Part shown: positions 33,340 to 34,740 of the stretch, piece by piece | How positions within the stretch are numbered: the stretch's first letter is position 1 | How the letters are laid out: every line of letters begins with the position of its first letter | Translations under genes and position numbers: made by a program | Source of the DNA: Betaproteobacteria bacterium | Lineage (GTDB): Bacteria; Pseudomonadota; Gammaproteobacteria; Burkholderiales; SG8-39 | Direction of reading: 5' to 3' | Assembly: GCA_005882235.1 (NCBI GenBank) | Contig: VBCT01000044.1 | Coordinates: 1 to 34,740, forward strand | DNA length: 34,740 nucleotides | Notes under the pieces: model-generated | Databases searched by the model: none | Told to the model about the DNA's origin: nothing | Seen by the model: only the letters and a program-made list of their open reading frames with translations

Positions 33340-34533
33340 ATGTTCGAAAAGGGAATGAACATGATCCCAGGTTTGGGCTTCCGATACTTTGGAATTCTTA
33401 TCGTTGGGTTAGCCGGACTCATGTCCGCAGCCTGTTTTGCAGCAGAACCGGCAGGCGGCAAGAAGTTCAGTTTGGTGTATCTCGTTGGCGTGGAGGAAGC
33501 CGAGCTCAAGACGGGAGTTGCGGCGTTCGTCGAGCCGATGTTTTTTACCGACGGCAAGGAGCTTGTCTTCGTGTACGACTACTGCAGAAGAAAAGAGGAA
33601 AGCGTCCACACCGCGAAGGTTCCCGGGCTGAGAATTCCCGCACAACTGAAGGGAAAGCGGGGCTTGGCCGATCAAGAGATCGCTGAAGATCTCGAACCGA
33701 TCCGCAGCTATTGCGCCAATCGGAGATTTCGCTTGAACGGAGAGGCGTACAAGACGTTAAACAATCTAGGCATGCAGGTTCGTCTCGGCGAGATTGCTTT
33801 TTCGGGAACAGGCAAACATGACTACACGTGGTATCCGCCTGAGTTTCCTGATTCGGGCACCGCCACAATCACCGGGGTTGAAGGTCCCACCTATGAGATT
33901 CCAGGGCGCAGCAAATTCTGGGGTCCGAAGCATTTCTTCCTGGCGTCCCGGAATAGTTCGCTCTTGGCGGAACTAACGCCGGTTCGACGCACGGACGATA
34001 AGGAATTCCAGCGGTTTGTGGAACGGGCAAACACCTACGGGAACGGCCAAAAGGGAATGTCTATTCCGACTTGCCTTTCACGTAACCCAAAAAATGAGTC
34101 CTGCTCCCCGTTTTCGAAATACTCCACTGACGGGAGAGCTAAGTTTGTCTCGGCAGAACTTGGCTTCGGGCCGATGATGCTTGGTGACGTTGACGGCGAC
34201 GGATTGACTGACGCCATTGTCGGCTTGCGGGCGTTTCAGGAACCCGTTCCAATAGCCAATAGCAAGAGAACCGAACGTCTGCTCTGGAGTGCTACTGCCT
34301 TCTTACTGGGGAATGGCAATAGCTTTCACATTGCCCGAGTCAACCTGATCCAAGTGTGGCCTTCCGGGTTTTATTACTACATGCCTCTGGCGCTTCTACG
34401 CATGGGCGGTTGCAGCTATATGATTACCAGTTCAGAGAGTCTAGAAAAGGATCTGCTGTTTCTTGCGCAGCCTAAAGAATCCGGGGGATGTGCCAATCTC
34501 CGGACGTTGAAGCGGGTCGAGAATGTTGATTAG
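33340..34533 (+). CDS. Unrecognised secreted protein with a Ca-binding-type DVDGDG loop
   Basis: I do not recognise the family. 397 aa from ATG 33340; ATG 33355 and 33361 are alternatives, and AAAAGGG lies 7 nt before the last. A hydrophobic segment (about 14-35, from the first ATG) followed by FAAEP looks like a signal peptide; SAAC is a poor lipobox. The exported part has six Cys (82, 125, 245, 255, 358, 384), an even number that could form disulfides. LGDVDGDGLTDAIVG (281-295) resembles FG-GAP/VCBS or EF-hand-like calcium loops. Two sampled 60-base lines are 48% and 50% GC against about 63% in lpxB, suggesting acquired DNA. It follows rnhB by 23 nt and converges on the next gene. Confidence 0.75.
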   Translation: MFEKGMNMIPGLGFRYFGILIVGLAGLMSAACFAAEPAGGKKFSLVYLVGVEEAELKTGVAAFVEPMFFTDGKELVFVYDYCRRKEESVHTAKVPGLRIPAQLKGKRGLADQEIAEDLEPIRSYCANRRFRLNGEAYKTLNNLGMQVRLGEIAFSGTGKHDYTWYPPEFPDSGTATITGVEGPTYEIPGRSKFWGPKHFFLASRNSSLLAELTPVRRTDDKEFQRFVERANTYGNGQKGMSIPTCLSRNPKNESCSPFSKYSTDGRAKFVSAELGFGPMMLGDVDGDGLTDAIVGLRAFQEPVPIANSKRTERLLWSATAFLLGNGNSFHIARVNLIQVWPSGFYYYMPLALLRMGGCSYMITSSESLEKDLLFLAQPKESGGCANLRTLKRVENVD

Positions 34534-34545
34534 CGATAGTCACCT

Positions 34546-34740
34546 CTAAGACTCGAACTCGGCGATCAGGCGCTGCAGGCCTCTTCTTTCGGTCTCCGGA
34601 AGGAACAGGGAACGGCGGGCCACGATCAGCCGCTTGAGGCGCGCATAGTAGGCGGAGTCGCTCGCCGCGCGGCGGATTTGCCGGGCCAGTCCCCGTTGGT
34701 CCGCCAGCGTGTAGTAACCCGGGTATCCGCGCCCAAGCAT
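34546..34740 (-). CDS. C-terminal fragment, possibly a glycosyltransferase
   Basis: Only the last 64 codons (stop 34546-34548) are in the window; the gene continues beyond the right edge, and the Met at 34740 may be internal. The sequence MLGRGYPGYYTLADQRGLAR, then a helical Arg-rich end with LFLPETERRGLQRLIAEF, resembles the end of GT-B glycosyltransferases, where a display-level check and a per-position penalty pattern (LADQRGLARQIRRA) follow the nucleotide-sugar site. I recall similar ends in the TIGR04348/SenB-like group but cannot verify it. Converges with the preceding secreted-protein gene, 12 nt between stops, no terminator visible. Confidence 0.4.
   Translation of the reverse strand: MLGRGYPGYYTLADQRGLARQIRRAASDSAYYARLKRLIVARRSLFLPETERRGLQRLIAEFES

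Overview
The window is a GC-rich (roughly 65%) chromosomal segment of a Gram-negative bacterium, most likely a betaproteobacterium. The evidence is the set of lipid A, BamA and Skp genes, a ZipA-type division protein, the succinylase branch of lysine/DAP synthesis next to a PilU-type ATPase, a Bug-family periplasmic binding protein, and the smc-zipA-ligA order. I saw no tRNA, rRNA, CRISPR array, insertion sequence or prophage. Almost all of it is dense core genome.

Layout. (1) 1-6263, minus strand: read in transcription order, queF, dapC, dapD, a pilU-like ATPase, dapE, prmB and the start of a Bug-family binding protein. The three dap enzymes make LL-diaminopimelate for peptidoglycan and lysine. 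(2) 6378-15763, plus strand: smc, zipA, ligA, galU, a hypoxanthine phosphoribosyltransferase, S-methyl-5'-thioinosine phosphorylase and def. (3) 15780-18943, minus strand: map followed by a damaged glnD. (4) 19233-33316, plus strand: rpsB, tsf, pyrH, frr, uppS, cdsA, dxr, rseP, bamA, skp, lpxD, fabZ, lpxA, lpxB, rnhB. This is the classic translation/isoprenoid/outer-membrane-assembly/lipid A cluster. (5) 33340-34533: an unrecognised secreted protein of clearly lower GC, then the 3' end of a minus-strand gene that is probably a glycosyltransferase.

How the genes work together. Region 4 makes the undecaprenyl carrier (dxr, uppS), phospholipid precursor (cdsA), lipid A (lpxD, fabZ, lpxA, lpxB) and the machinery that inserts outer-membrane proteins (bamA, skp) with its stress protease (rseP). 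Thioinosine phosphorylase releases hypoxanthine, which the preceding gene's product can convert to IMP. def and map, the two N-terminal methionine-processing enzymes, flank glnD. Many junctions are 4-nt ATGA/GTGA overlaps, which suggests translational coupling.

Most notable: glnD carries a frameshift exactly where its first ACT (glutamine-sensing) domain should be, and that domain is absent. There is also a 60-bp, 23% GC island inside smc, a structured rpsB leader, and the low-GC Cys-rich orphan at the right end. I found no convincing new multi-gene system.
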